NCBI GenBank assembly: GCA_902806595.1
Contig: CADCXC010000011.1
Location: forward strand, 1,364,001-1,428,000
Length of the DNA stretch: 64,000 nt
Direction of reading: 5' to 3'
Source of the DNA: Pyrenopolyporus hunteri
Lineage: Eukaryota; Ascomycota; Sordariomycetes; Xylariales; Hypoxylaceae
Shown here: one piece after another, positions 54,365-64,000 of the stretch
How the letters are laid out: every line of letters begins with the position of its first letter
Numbering within the stretch: the first letter of the stretch is position 1
The notes under the pieces: model-generated
Database searches by the model: none
The model's input: only the letters and a program-made list of their open reading frames with translations
Told to the model about the DNA's origin: nothing
Made by a program: the position numbers and the translations under genes

Positions 54365-56828
54365 TTGGTTGCTGAAGCGGTCCGGCCGTCTCGCACAGTC
54401 GTCGTTCCTCGCCTGCGAAGTGTTCGACTGTGCTGTCGAATCGAAAAAGGAGTAGGAGCCGGCACGGCGTAAAGAAAAGATTTGGGAAGAGAATGAATTC
54501 CCGCAAGGGGCGCTCGCAAGGGAGAGGCTAACGTCGTCCTAAACTAAGAGACGTTGGAAACGATGGCCCGTCAGTAATGACAGGTCTCAGCGCACTAGCG
54601 GGAAGATATGCCAGACATGCTAGTGGGTTTTCGAAAATGCGGGAGGCCGCTATCGCGGTATCATTGCCAGTCGAAGCTTATTCTCGGATCGTAGAATTTC
54701 AATTGCCCTAGCGAGCCTTTCCGACGCGAGTGGTTTAATGGTTTGCTTTTCCTTTGTTTGTTACGGTGGTCCCAGAGGTCCCAAAGATGGCCCGAGTATT
54801 GTTTCGGGACAGTGGGTTTCGTTGAACTCCAGCACCGCAAGGTCAAGAGTCGAGTGACGAACCACTTAGGACACGGATGACTGGCGAGCACGGTTCCAAA
54901 GATGGCTATTGTTGCTGGGCTTTGTTTGATCGGCTCCTAGGGCACAATGGGGAGAGTGCTCAGATGGAGTTATCAAAGGGTTGGAATTGTGGAATTGGCC
55001 CAGCCGTGGAACCCTGTGGGTAATGCGGTGATTGAGGTGATTGAGGTGATTTGTGATTGAAGCGAGTGGAAATTAGCGGATAATGAACTAATGAACGAAT
55101 TGTCGCCGCGATATTACTCTCGGGGACGTTATTGTTATTGTGAGCAGTAAAGATGAGAGGGACAGGTGACCAACGGCTCTCGCAACCGACTGAATGAATG
55201 TGCAAAAAGGAAAAAGAGGGCGGGAATCTCAAAAGGGGGCTCGGTCCCCTGCGAAGAGCGCGGGAGAGAGAGGATTGGAGGGGGGGGAGAGTTGCGAGGT
55301 TTGGGATTGCACCATGCGAGATTGGGCAACTCGACGTCCGGCACGACAGAAGGTACATCGGTACAGATACCCGATTCAACCGCTAATTGGCCTCCCAACC
55401 CCTGGTCATGCAAGGTACGCGACGCTAAATTCAGATTAGCGCCGGGCCCCCTGTGGCCCCAACCGGCCAGGAGGTTCCTTTCGCGTTTGAGAGTCAGGTC
55501 GGGTTCCTATCAGCGCGCGGGGTGACCTTGATGTTGCCGCTAGCTAATACGTGTAATATGGATGTACCCGGCTGCTCAGGTACACGTACTATTCGCGGTT
55601 AAATGTAAGGCAAGGGTACCTCCTTCATGCAAATTCGTACATAGGTACCTACTACCTACCTACCTAGGTACATATAGCACTCAATATCGATGGAGCCGTA
55701 ACGCTGACAGACCGATACGGCCGATGCGGAATCACCTGCCAAATAGCATCATCCAATTTAAAGGAAACGCAAAATCATTGAATTATCGAACATTGTTATT
55801 ATTATTACTATGTACCGTGCATCGATATTTGGATGGATTGTTTACCTCTAAAAGTAGGCGGTTAATACCATCCTCCAGGACCGCAATTGACCTACAAAAA
55901 TGGCCACACGGGCGGACCGGCCGTTGGGTTGGTCCTACATGATCATCCTCAAGCGTTTTGTCGGCTCGGACTCTCTCAGCCAACGGAATGAGATGCCTTA
56001 ACTTATCGTCTGGAAGCCCACCGTCCCCACGCTCTTCCTTGGTCAACTCTAGTCTCACCACGTTGCGAGGTCGACGAATCCTCTGACCAGATCTGCGATA
56101 GAGCGGCAGGACCCTTCTTGGCAATTATGTAGGTATGAATTATGTAGGTAGGTTTGTTATCTCTGGGGCCCGTTATATTGTATGTTATGTACAATATAAT
56201 ACCTATCTTGGCAATTGTTGCGGACTAGTCGCCCGTGGGTGTTGCGGGAACGAAGAAGCAATTAATCCAACATCACAACTTTAAGGCTACGTGCTACCTC
56301 CATAATTACCTACCTACCGAGATAATTCGAATTCAATTCCCTCTGCGTAAGAACATGCCTAACAATATCATAAAGACATAGAAAGGCGTACGAGGATGCC
56401 TTACCACTATCATAGCGACCGCCGCATATCTAGGTCCTCCTCAGATCGCGAGCCAAAAAAAAAAAGTAAAAAAGCACCCTGGCCCCCATGGAGACTGAGA
56501 TGCGATGCAAAAGCGGACGCATTTTCCTAGCTTTGTAGTCTAGTGTACGGAAGAATGAACAATGGACGGTTATGGCACCACGCCGTTGCGGGCAGAACCA
56601 GTCCTGACGATTCTGGACGGATCTGTCTCTGGAATGCTGCCTATCCCTTATACGGACGGGAGAAACAAAGGTATTGAAGGATATTAGCATTCCGCGGCCG
56701 CTCATCCCAACAGGCCTCCGTACCCAAGTTAAGGCTTCCATAGTCCAATCCCGGACTTCTCTCTCCCTCATCCCTCTAACACTCCTTCTGCTTTGACTGT
56801 TATCGCCTCGGAAGTAAACGCCGTCACC
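54140..56828. other. 2.7-kb intergenic region
   Basis: No gene recognised. It holds the (TCAA)n microsatellite at 54325-54363, a short TGATTGAGG repeat near 55030-55050, CCTACCTACCTAGGTA at 55650-55670, and an A-run at 56455-56465. GC-rich sequence at 55200-55300 has open frames on several strands but no domain. Confidence 0.5.
54325..54363. repeat. (TCAA)n microsatellite
   Basis: About nine perfect TCAA units in the upstream region of the Kch1-type gene. Confidence 0.9.
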
Positions 56829-58383
56829 ATGTCTTTCGCGCCTCCTTACGACGAGCTCCAGGGGGCTCTGCGTTATGACTTCATGACCGAGCTATCGCCC
56901 GGCGTCTGGAAGATCTGCCGCAAACGTGACAGGATGGAATATCTTGCCCACGATATCACCGAACAGATGACCACAGACCCATCCAACGCCACCGAGAACG
57001 CGACTGACCTGAATAACCTGCTGACCTCGAAGCGCACCAAGATACTCGACCCAGTCCTGGCTCTACTAAACCACGAGAATCTGGTCTCGTTGGTGGACTG
57101 GTTTTCGGTTCAAAGCACCAACTACGGTCGTCTTGCGGAACAACGGTTCTATGCAGTATGGGATTTCTGCGATGCCGGGAACCTGGGAAACTTGCTAGGT
57201 TTCCAGTGGAAGTATCTCGAACTTGTGCCGCGCAGGCCCCTCACCCCCGAACCCGAATACCCTTCCCCGGAAGAAAGATACGCGGAAGAACTTCGTAGAT
57301 TCACAGTAAAAAAGACAAAGTTTTTGCCAGAAGCCCTATGTTGGCATGTGCTCATCTCGGTCTTGAAAGCCCTGGCGTGGCTACACGACGGAAGTCGTCA
57401 GGTCGAACAGAGGAGCCCTGGCCGCTACAAGATGACCCCAGACCCAGATTGGGAACCCATTTTGCACCGCGATATCACTGCCAACAATATATTCTTCTCG
57501 CATCCTCGGCGGAGTGAGACGTACGGGAGCTGTAGGTTAGGCAACTACGGTTCTGTGACCATATCGAGCCACCACCACGGAGGCGGGAAGGAGTCCCAGG
57601 TCGACCGAATTAGGGGTAAGGCCTTAGGTCCGCCTTTGGATTCCGATTTCCGCCCGCTAGAAGAGCTAGTCCGGCAAGACGCGAACTTCGGATACACCCA
57701 TCCTCTGCAGGCAAGTTCTTGAATTATCTCCACCCCCCCTCTCGTAATATATGTATTAACCGTGCTTCCAGCCGGACCAGCCCTACACCATAGTCAGTGA
57801 ATGGAGGGCCTTTGGCGAGATCATGCAGGCGATGATGGTGTACCCCAAAAGGTTAGTCGGCCACACCGCGGAGGTAACAGAATACCCAGTCCACTACAAT
57901 CTCGAACACACGGACTATTCGGACGCGTTAAAGAACGCCGTAGTGATGCTAATGACGCTTAACCCGGACGAGAAGTCGGAAGACGGCAGCTACAGGTTCA
58001 TGCAGCGGGAGTGCCTGACCAGCTGGCTCTGCGCCGACAGCTTCGAGAAGTGGGTGCAGTGGCGGGCTTCGGACGATCCCGAGACGCGGAGGCTGGTCAC
58101 CGGCGAGCGCGAACTCGCCCGCCAGGTGGAATTGGACAGGCTAGAGAGGGAACTGTCAAGCGTAGCGACTCGGTTGAGAGAGGAGATATTGGAGCAGCAA
58201 ACCCGGCCGCGCCGCACCGCTAAGGAGATGATGGAGGATTCATTAGACGTAGACGAGATAATGGAACTCGGCCTACCCATTGAGGAGATAGAACGTAACC
58301 AACCGAGGGAGTACGAAGACGACAGGATACCAGAGCCGAGGAATATAGAGGATATAACAGAGGAACCGGAGAAGGGGAGTTAA
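56829..58383 (+). CDS. Protein-kinase-like protein with degenerate DFG (NYG), GC-AG intron
   Basis: Model join(56829..57710,57772..58383), 497 aa. Only a GC donor (CAG|GCAAGT...TTCCAG, 61 nt) joins HPLQ to PDQPYTIVSEWRAFGEI in frame; the nearest GT would shift frame. The kinase fold is recognisable: an ALAWLHD segment, catalytic-loop HRDITANN (H213-R214-D215) and the later SEWRAFGEIM helix. The DFG position reads LGNYG (N239-Y240-G241) and no clear VAIK lysine is present (YLAHDIT at that place). Magnesium binding is therefore doubtful and it may be a pseudokinase. The C-terminal ~130 residues are charged and helical (RQVELDRLERELSS...REEILEQQ). Role unknown. Confidence 0.7.
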
Positions 58384-58695
58384 CACGATTAGATGAGTCT
58401 GGATGATCTCGCGGGTTTCCGGGTGAGATAGTCGTTAGCAAAGGGGGGCGTTGGTTGGACAATAATTCTAGTCAAGTTTAGCAATTGTTGTTTCATAATT
58501 TAATTCTCTAGCAGAGATACAGTGTCCTGTGTTTCCTGTATGTTCCGGAGGGATGCAAGTGGATGGAGCGTGATCTTCACTACCTATGTATTTATCATAT
58601 TAGTTGGGTAAATCTAGGGCGTTTAGATATTTAATTACCTGACTACCTCCTTTTCTTCCAGCTGATGCCGAGAGTATAGCTGAGTTTAGTGTTGG
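58384..58695. other. Short convergent intergenic region
   Basis: It lies between the stop codons of the kinase-like gene and the caleosin. No gene or terminator-like hairpin seen. Confidence 0.5.
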
Positions 58696-59439
58696 TTATT
58701 CAGTCTTAGACGACGGCATCTCCCAGTACTTCCAAGTCCCGTGAGTCCACAAGCTACGGAAGAAGTCATTAATCCCATAGCCTTTCTTCCACCCGTCCCC
58801 CTTAGCCCGTTCCTCGCTTATCTTCCAGAACAGCGTCCCCTCATAGCAAGCCCTCAGATCATCCTTCCACACGCGCCCGTCCTTCTGCAGCAGAAGCCAC
58901 GTGGTCCACCACTCCATGAAAGCGAAGCACCAGCCCGCCGGGTCCGCGGCGCAGCGGTCCTTCCTGAGCAGCTCCCACAAGTCGCCGACGCCGAGCCCCC
59001 CCGCGCCGTCGGCGTCGAAGCGGTCGAACACGCGGTCGAAGCGCTCCGGGCTGAAGTCCCCGTCGACGTCGTACACGCCCGTGTCCGAGCCGTGCTTCGC
59101 CCTGTGCGCGTCGTCGACGTAGATGCGTAGCAGCGGGTCCGGCACCCATGACCGCCCCAGCCGCGTCGGGTACGAGAAGAAGACCGGGATCAGCAGAGAC
59201 CCCAGCGAGAACAGGATGCAGAATCCGAGCTCCCGGAACCCGTTGTACACGTCCCAGGGCCAGATGATGCCGTCGTTGTCCCGGTCGAAAAATGAGATGT
59301 GTTGTTGCAGGGCTGAGCGGGACTGTTTAGGTGATGGGGCCGCAGCCCCTCCGTTTGCCGGTGTAGGGCGGCCTTTATTATGGCCGTCCATGTCTCTTTG
59401 ACATTGGGCGGGCGATGAGATGGCGGTATTTCCGGTCAT
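58696..59439 (-). CDS. Caleosin (lipid-droplet peroxygenase family)
   Basis: Single exon, 247 aa, the family length. ALQQHISFFDRDNDGIIWPWD contains the first haem-ligand histidine and the EF-hand DxDxDG. A hydrophobic hairpin with the proline knot follows (FCILFSLGSLLIPVFFSYPT). Next comes the second conserved histidine region (DAHRAKHGSDTGVYD), and FMEWWTTWLLLQ and GTLFWKI near the end are also typical. Family knowledge: caleosins bind calcium and haem, sit on lipid droplets and oxygenate fatty-acid hydroperoxides; some fungal ones act in stress and toxin storage. The 5' part codes for a low-complexity, Pro/Ala-rich leader. Confidence 0.93.
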   Translation of the reverse strand: MTGNTAISSPAQCQRDMDGHNKGRPTPANGGAAAPSPKQSRSALQQHISFFDRDNDGIIWPWDVYNGFRELGFCILFSLGSLLIPVFFSYPTRLGRSWVPDPLLRIYVDDAHRAKHGSDTGVYDVDGDFSPERFDRVFDRFDADGAGGLGVGDLWELLRKDRCAADPAGWCFAFMEWWTTWLLLQKDGRVWKDDLRACYEGTLFWKISEERAKGDGWKKGYGINDFFRSLWTHGTWKYWEMPSSKTE

Positions 59440-60566
59440 ATGGCTTAAATTTGATATTTAACTATTTGATAACTAATAGTTAGTTTCTTTATAATCGAAC
59501 ACGCAAAAGGCCTTCGTATGTGTTTTATCTCGATTCTTGGTGACAGCTACAATTTGGAGTTCTTGAAGCCGTGCCAGCGATTACGAGCGGTCGACGTCAT
59601 ACATATATATAAGTGACTTGTATTACTTCCAGAGTTGTGAATGACCCCTGGTTACCTCCTCTCTACGTATTTCTCTATTAAACATATAAACTAAGCATTT
59701 TAAGTATATTCAAAGGTGGCGGAAGAAGATAGTCATGAGACTTACTATTTATCGATTTGGAACCTCACGATGTTCGGGGGCATGGGCAACTTGTCGCCGA
59801 TACTCGAGTACCGTATATCATCTTACATCCTCCATACTCTTAGGTACATAATGTACCTAGATTACCCTAGCAATAAGCGCCAATTATATTCGAATAGACC
59901 TCGCTAATCTGAGACGAATTCTAGTTGAGCTGATTACCTTAGGGACCTAATTTAATTTCGGCAAACGAGAACCGCCTACTTAAGGGGTGATGGGAGCGCA
60001 ATGATAGAATAACGAAAGACGTCATGCCGCACGCTGAAGACATTTAGCGTCCAGCGCTAGCGTTAGCGTTATCTTATCGTTTGGGAGCGGCCGAGGCTTG
60101 AGGGGACCAGCTAGCGCTCGGACCATGCAAGTCATTAGCCCCCTGACTATCACCTAATAGGTAGTACATGGTACCAGAGAGTCCCCAGCAAGCCCCAAGA
60201 ACATCCCCGAGCTTCGACGTCACATCAACTCACGCTTCACTCTTCATCTTACAATACCGCTTTGCTTCCACGGCAATGGTAAAGTGGACGTCTACAACCA
60301 TTCCCGAGCTCGAATATCTGAAGACACGCTGAGAAGCTACGTTCGCTAAAGTCCATGCAAGACTTCGAGTAATCCGCCGGCGCATCGTCGTCAGGACAAA
60401 CCCCCACCTTACGACCAGATCCCCTCCTCAACGATACTCGATACTCTCCTGCCCCAAAACGCGACGCCATATTAACTCAACACACGGAATCTCTCGGCCT
60501 TCTACGTTCCACCGCACTCCCAAAAACCAATCTTTTCAGCTCTTCGCCCACCTACCACCGCCCACC
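59440..60566. other. Divergent intergenic region (caleosin / roadblock gene)
   Basis: No supported gene. A 73-codon minus-strand ORF at 60249-60470 has no recognised domain. AGCGCTAGCGTTAGCG at about 60053-60070 is a short inverted motif. Confidence 0.5.
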
Positions 60567-61274
60567 ATGCCGACCTCCGCCCCCACACCCTCCCTCCTGC
60601 TCACCAAGCGCCTAACCGCGTTCCTCAGCTCGAACCTGAGCCCGCAGATCCACACGGCGGTGCTCACGACGCCCTCGGGGAAGCTCCTCGCGCACGCGTC
60701 GCCGCACCCCGTCGGCACCCTGCGCACGCAGTGCACCGTCGCGGCCTCCATCTGGGCGCTGTACGCGCCCTTCGAGTCCCGCCTCACCGTCGTCTCCGCC
60801 CTGCCCCCGCACACCGTAGCCCCGGACCTCGACGTCCCGGCCCCCAGCGCCGTGACCATCCAGCTGGCCGCCGGCGTCATGGTCGTCAGACGCCTGCGCT
60901 GCGGCCTGCTGTTCGTGTGTATTGGGCCGGCTGCGGAAGGAGGAGGGGTAGGAGGAGATCAAAGTCAAGCCCAAGCTCAGAATCAGGGGCGCCCGATGCC
61001 AGCCCCACAGCAGCCCCAGCAGCAGCAGCAGCAGCAGTCACAGCAGACGGTTGGCGAACTACATTCGGGGACGCCGTTGGGGTCGCCCTCGGAGGTGGAG
61101 AGCGTGGCTAGCGTGGGGGCTGCGACGACGGCCAGTGTTGCGACGACGAATAGTGCAGCCGCCTCCGCGGTCGTGGCTACGCGCCGCCAAGCCGAGGAGT
61201 TGGCGCGGTGGCTGGATGATAAGCTAGGGTCCCTCGGAGTATTGGAGGAGGGGCTCGGGGTCGAGACGAGATAG
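60567..61274 (+). CDS. Roadblock/LC7 (LAMTOR-like) domain protein
   Basis: Single exon, 235 aa. The first ~120 residues fit a roadblock fold: helix LLLTKRLTAFLSSNL, strand IHTAVLTTPSGKLLAHAS, helix LRTQCTVAASIWALYAPF, strands AVTIQLAAGVMVVRRLRCGLLFVCIGP. Then a disordered Gln/Gly/Ser/Ala-rich linker (with a CAG run coding for Gln at about 61015-61038) and a last helix, AEELARWLDDKLGSL. Family knowledge: roadblock proteins scaffold small GTPases, for example LAMTOR2/3 on the lysosome/vacuole for TORC1. The specific subunit cannot be told from sequence. The coding DNA is strongly GC-rich compared with its neighbours. Confidence 0.65.
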   Translation: MPTSAPTPSLLLTKRLTAFLSSNLSPQIHTAVLTTPSGKLLAHASPHPVGTLRTQCTVAASIWALYAPFESRLTVVSALPPHTVAPDLDVPAPSAVTIQLAAGVMVVRRLRCGLLFVCIGPAAEGGGVGGDQSQAQAQNQGRPMPAPQQPQQQQQQQSQQTVGELHSGTPLGSPSEVESVASVGAATTASVATTNSAAASAVVATRRQAEELARWLDDKLGSLGVLEEGLGVETR

Positions 61275-62443
61275 TGGCGCAGAAAGGAGGGGGTGAAAGA
61301 AAAGGAAAGAGAGGAAAAGAAAAGAAAGGCAGGCTGTGGCTCCCACGACAGCCAGTCAAATTACGGGCTTCCTGCCACGAGATTGAGGGGCTCTGCATTA
61401 CGATTTTCGTGCCGATGACGGGAACGAAGAAGGCTTGACGCGCTCCGAGGTATGGAGGGGCTGCGCTCGGATCTGGGGTAATACCCGGATCGTCGAAGGA
61501 ACCCTCCAAAAGGGGTGTTGTCTAAGGTGATTTTGGTGCCCTTCGATCTAATCGACGACGCATGAGGTGTCATAGGGCGGGACGGAGCTGATACACCAAC
61601 GTCCATAGTCACTCTGCAGGCGGTCTTCATGTAGGGTTCGGATACCATGGTGTAGATATACAGGTATATTATCGGAAATACTTGCGCTGATGCTATTGAT
61701 CGGGACCATTCGAAACATAGGTTGTTCCGAAAACGATATACCGAGTACGATCTAGACCTTACACTACGAGATGGAAGGCATTGGTGTCAATATGGTATTC
61801 TGTACATATGTTCATTCGGCGTTGGATCAGACCCAGTCAAGCAGGATCTAGACACACCGACTTAGCGGAACATAGGTCCCTGAGGACAACTGAGAGTAGC
61901 AATAGAAGAAGGGGGGTATCATTGGCAGTCATTGCTACCAGTAAGACGACAGTGCGCGACTATGATTAGGCAGGCTGTATGTATTTGACCCGACCTCCAA
62001 GGCATGAAGATTATTGTGCAGCACGGGCATACTTATGTGTTCAGTAACCAGTGGGCAGTGCGTTCTGAGCGTAGCAACTACCCGGTTGGGAGCTGAAAGC
62101 TGAGAGATGAAAACCGAAATGATCTCTTTTGCGGGTGTGCGTTATTAATCATTTATTGGCTCACACGTACATGATGTAGCAATCCAAAGATCATGAAGTA
62201 CCTAGTATAAGAGCTACAATAGATCCTAGATCCCTTACCAATAGCGGGGAAATAACCACTGATATTACCCGTAAGCAGACTCCGTTTTTCTATCTGATAA
62301 GCGGTCAACTCTGATACTTCTACCCTGATTCTATTGCATCCCTGAGATTCCGCTCACGGATCGCCCACTTACCTCCGACAAAGCCCACGTCTAAGAACAT
62401 ATTAAATTCGCCAACCTTGGTCGTATCATATCCCGTCACTATC
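61275..62443. other. Intergenic region
   Basis: 1.2 kb with no recognised gene. An AAAGG/AAAAG purine-rich patch lies at 61290-61330, right after the roadblock stop. Confidence 0.5.
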
Positions 62444-63892
62444 ATGTCTTCGGCCAGAGTAACCACCAATGCGTTGATTGACGCTGTGAGGTCTCTCGAC
62501 ATGAGTTACGGCCCCTATCCTTCGCATTTCTACGACGTGATTGGAAGTGTTGACGAAGAGGGAAACACCGCCCTGCATCTGGCCGTAAGAGAGCAGTTGG
62601 AAAAAGCAGTTTCGAGGTTGTTGAATGATGAAAAGGGGAGATGCATGATTAATGTCAAAAACAAGTGGAAAGACACCCCGCTCCACGCTTGTTGCTCGCA
62701 TTTTAGGGGTATAAACAAAAACATTCTAAAGAGTCTTGTCGAGAATGGCGCGGACGTCAATGCTGACGCCGATGGATACCCCCCCTTACATGCTGTAGTA
62801 GGGACTGGTGATATCGAGGCGCTAGAGCTCCTTTTAGGGGGCGAAAACGCTGATATAAATAAGCGTGGACCTCACGGCGAAACTCCGTTGTACGCTGCCG
62901 CATTGTATGGGCGCCCTGAAGTTTTCGACTGGCTTATGGCGAAGGGTGCGGACCCTCGCGTGGTTACGTCAAACAACATGACGGTACTTCACAGGGTCGT
63001 GAGCTACATCCGAATGGATACAAGTAATTTACTTGAGCACGACAGAAGTGCCCTTAACGCCGAAGATTATGTTAGCGACGATGAGCATGATGACGAGGAC
63101 GGCGACGAAGGCGACGAAGATGAAATTTATTATTCCGGTAGGAGCAATAGGTGGTACCCTACACTCATAGAGGTCCTGAAGAAAGTACCTAAATGGCCCG
63201 AATTACAGAAGTGCGCTTTAATGAGGAGTAGGGATTACGTATGGGATTCGGCTCGGATACTCTATCCTACTCGACAGAAGGTGTGGAGTCACATTTCGTA
63301 CATCTGGCTGGCTATGAGGGAATCCAAACATGAGGATCTGAAGACCATCCTAAGAAAAGGGGTCGAGAAGAAAGGGACCGCCCGCAGAGAAGAGTATATG
63401 TCCTGGAACGTCCTTAATCTAGCCGCATACCTCGGTAGATATTGTATCGTCAAGTGGCTACTTCGGAGTAAACGCTGGACTATAAAAGAGAAGGAGCATG
63501 CTAAAAGGCTGTTAGGTTTACGTGGTGGCGTTGGACTTATGTTGATTCGAGATACCTGTTTCGTTCAAAAAGGAGATCTTTCATTCGAACCATGGTCGCT
63601 CATTCATCGTTCCTCCGTTTTCCCACACGGTTCCCCAATAATCGGTCGAACCCAGACCTCGGTATTTAAGGTGTATACGAATAATGGGACCCGTGCCATT
63701 CTATACGAGACGCACTTAGCTTCTGAGCTAGTGGATTCGCTGAAATATAAGAGAGATGTAACGAAGCCATTACAACACGACTATAACCTAGATCCAAACA
63801 CATATCGGGAGGAAAATGAACGTTTCATGTGGATGCATCTTCAAGCAAATATGGTAAGCCTTAATAAATCCATAAATGTTAAAGGAGACTAA
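62444..63892 (+). CDS. Ankyrin-repeat protein, probably continuing past the window
   Basis: ATG at 62444 (MSSARVTTNA). Four to five ankyrin repeats cover residues ~35-195 (GNTALHLAVREQLEKAVSRLL; DTPLHACCSHF...VENGADVNA; GYPPLHAVVGTGDIEALELLL; GETPLYAAALYGRPEVFDWLMAKGADP). Then a long acidic insert (DDEHDDEDGDEGDEDE) and another repeat-like part (MSWNVLNLAAYLGRYCIVKWLL). The frame stops at 63890-63892 (482 aa). A good donor (GTAAGC at 63854) follows ERFMWMHLQANM, and acceptor CAG at 63956-63958 continues in frame as HNEAMKDVVRFFRQ to the window end. The spliced, longer form is the likelier one. The RFMWMHLQAN segment recalls fungal ankyrin/CorA-like proteins, which is only a hint. Confidence 0.7.
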   Translation: MSSARVTTNALIDAVRSLDMSYGPYPSHFYDVIGSVDEEGNTALHLAVREQLEKAVSRLLNDEKGRCMINVKNKWKDTPLHACCSHFRGINKNILKSLVENGADVNADADGYPPLHAVVGTGDIEALELLLGGENADINKRGPHGETPLYAAALYGRPEVFDWLMAKGADPRVVTSNNMTVLHRVVSYIRMDTSNLLEHDRSALNAEDYVSDDEHDDEDGDEGDEDEIYYSGRSNRWYPTLIEVLKKVPKWPELQKCALMRSRDYVWDSARILYPTRQKVWSHISYIWLAMRESKHEDLKTILRKGVEKKGTARREEYMSWNVLNLAAYLGRYCIVKWLLRSKRWTIKEKEHAKRLLGLRGGVGLMLIRDTCFVQKGDLSFEPWSLIHRSSVFPHGSPIIGRTQTSVFKVYTNNGTRAILYETHLASELVDSLKYKRDVTKPLQHDYNLDPNTYREENERFMWMHLQANMVSLNKSINVKGD

Positions 63893-64000
63893 CATTCTTT
63901 ATGGATGGGATTGATGGGATGGGTAACATACGACCTGTGTTCTGCTCCCGCATATCAGCACAACGAAGCTATGAAGGACGTAGTCCGTTTCTTCAGACAA

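Noticed and set aside
60249..60470. 73-codon minus-strand ORF in the caleosin/roadblock spacer
   Set aside because: No domain, no intron signals, and it lies in the shared promoter region.
1..64000. CRISPR arrays, rRNA genes, bacterial operons
   Set aside because: No regularly spaced short repeats with unique spacers and no rRNA-like sequence; gene structure is plainly eukaryotic.

Overview
The window is chromosomal DNA from a filamentous ascomycete (Pezizomycotina). The evidence is short introns with GT-AG borders and CTAAC/CTGAC branch sites, orthologues of fungal housekeeping genes, frequent CCTAGGTA-type simple repeats, and C-to-T / G-to-A decay of repeats that looks like RIP. A Sordariomycete is likely; I cannot name a genus. 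Exon borders below were worked out by hand from reading frames and splice motifs, not from transcripts.

Left flank (1-20.9 kb) is conserved host sequence: the 3' part of TRAPPC11, a NAPE-PLD-like metallo-hydrolase, a CUE-Smr (Cue2-like) nuclease, an NMN adenylyltransferase, a 5.4-kb gene-poor stretch, and NPC1 (sterol transport) on the minus strand. Right flank (48.8-64 kb) is also host-like: a PNPOx/ferredoxin-reductase fusion, a Kch1/Prm6-type potassium-channel regulator, a kinase-like gene with a degenerate DFG motif, a caleosin, a roadblock/LAMTOR-like protein, and an ankyrin-repeat gene running to the window end.

The middle (20,927-48,812; 27.9 kb) is the main discovery. It is bounded by 81-bp terminal inverted repeats (73/81 identical, with a perfect 42-bp core). 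Outside them, exactly 3 bp away on each side, lies the 7-bp direct repeat AGGTATG. It therefore has the architecture of one giant cargo-carrying DNA transposon inserted 155 bp upstream of the NPC1 start codon. It encodes one intact D,D,E integrase/transposase (37.8-39.6 kb), the likely mobiliser. The cargo is two DUF3716-type cysteine proteins, two coiled-coil paralogues with shared introns, two convergent HNH-nuclease paralogues, an FHA-like/kinase fusion, and two unrecognised proteins. Several genes are spread over short exons and only appear when introns are removed.

Inside the island a ~267-bp TG...CA repeat family (six full copies plus one broken copy) has 5-bp target duplications and a conserved multi-stem RNA fold. 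At 44.3-45.0 kb, three insertion events are nested in a readable order, with RIP-like mutation in the oldest layer and almost none in the youngest.
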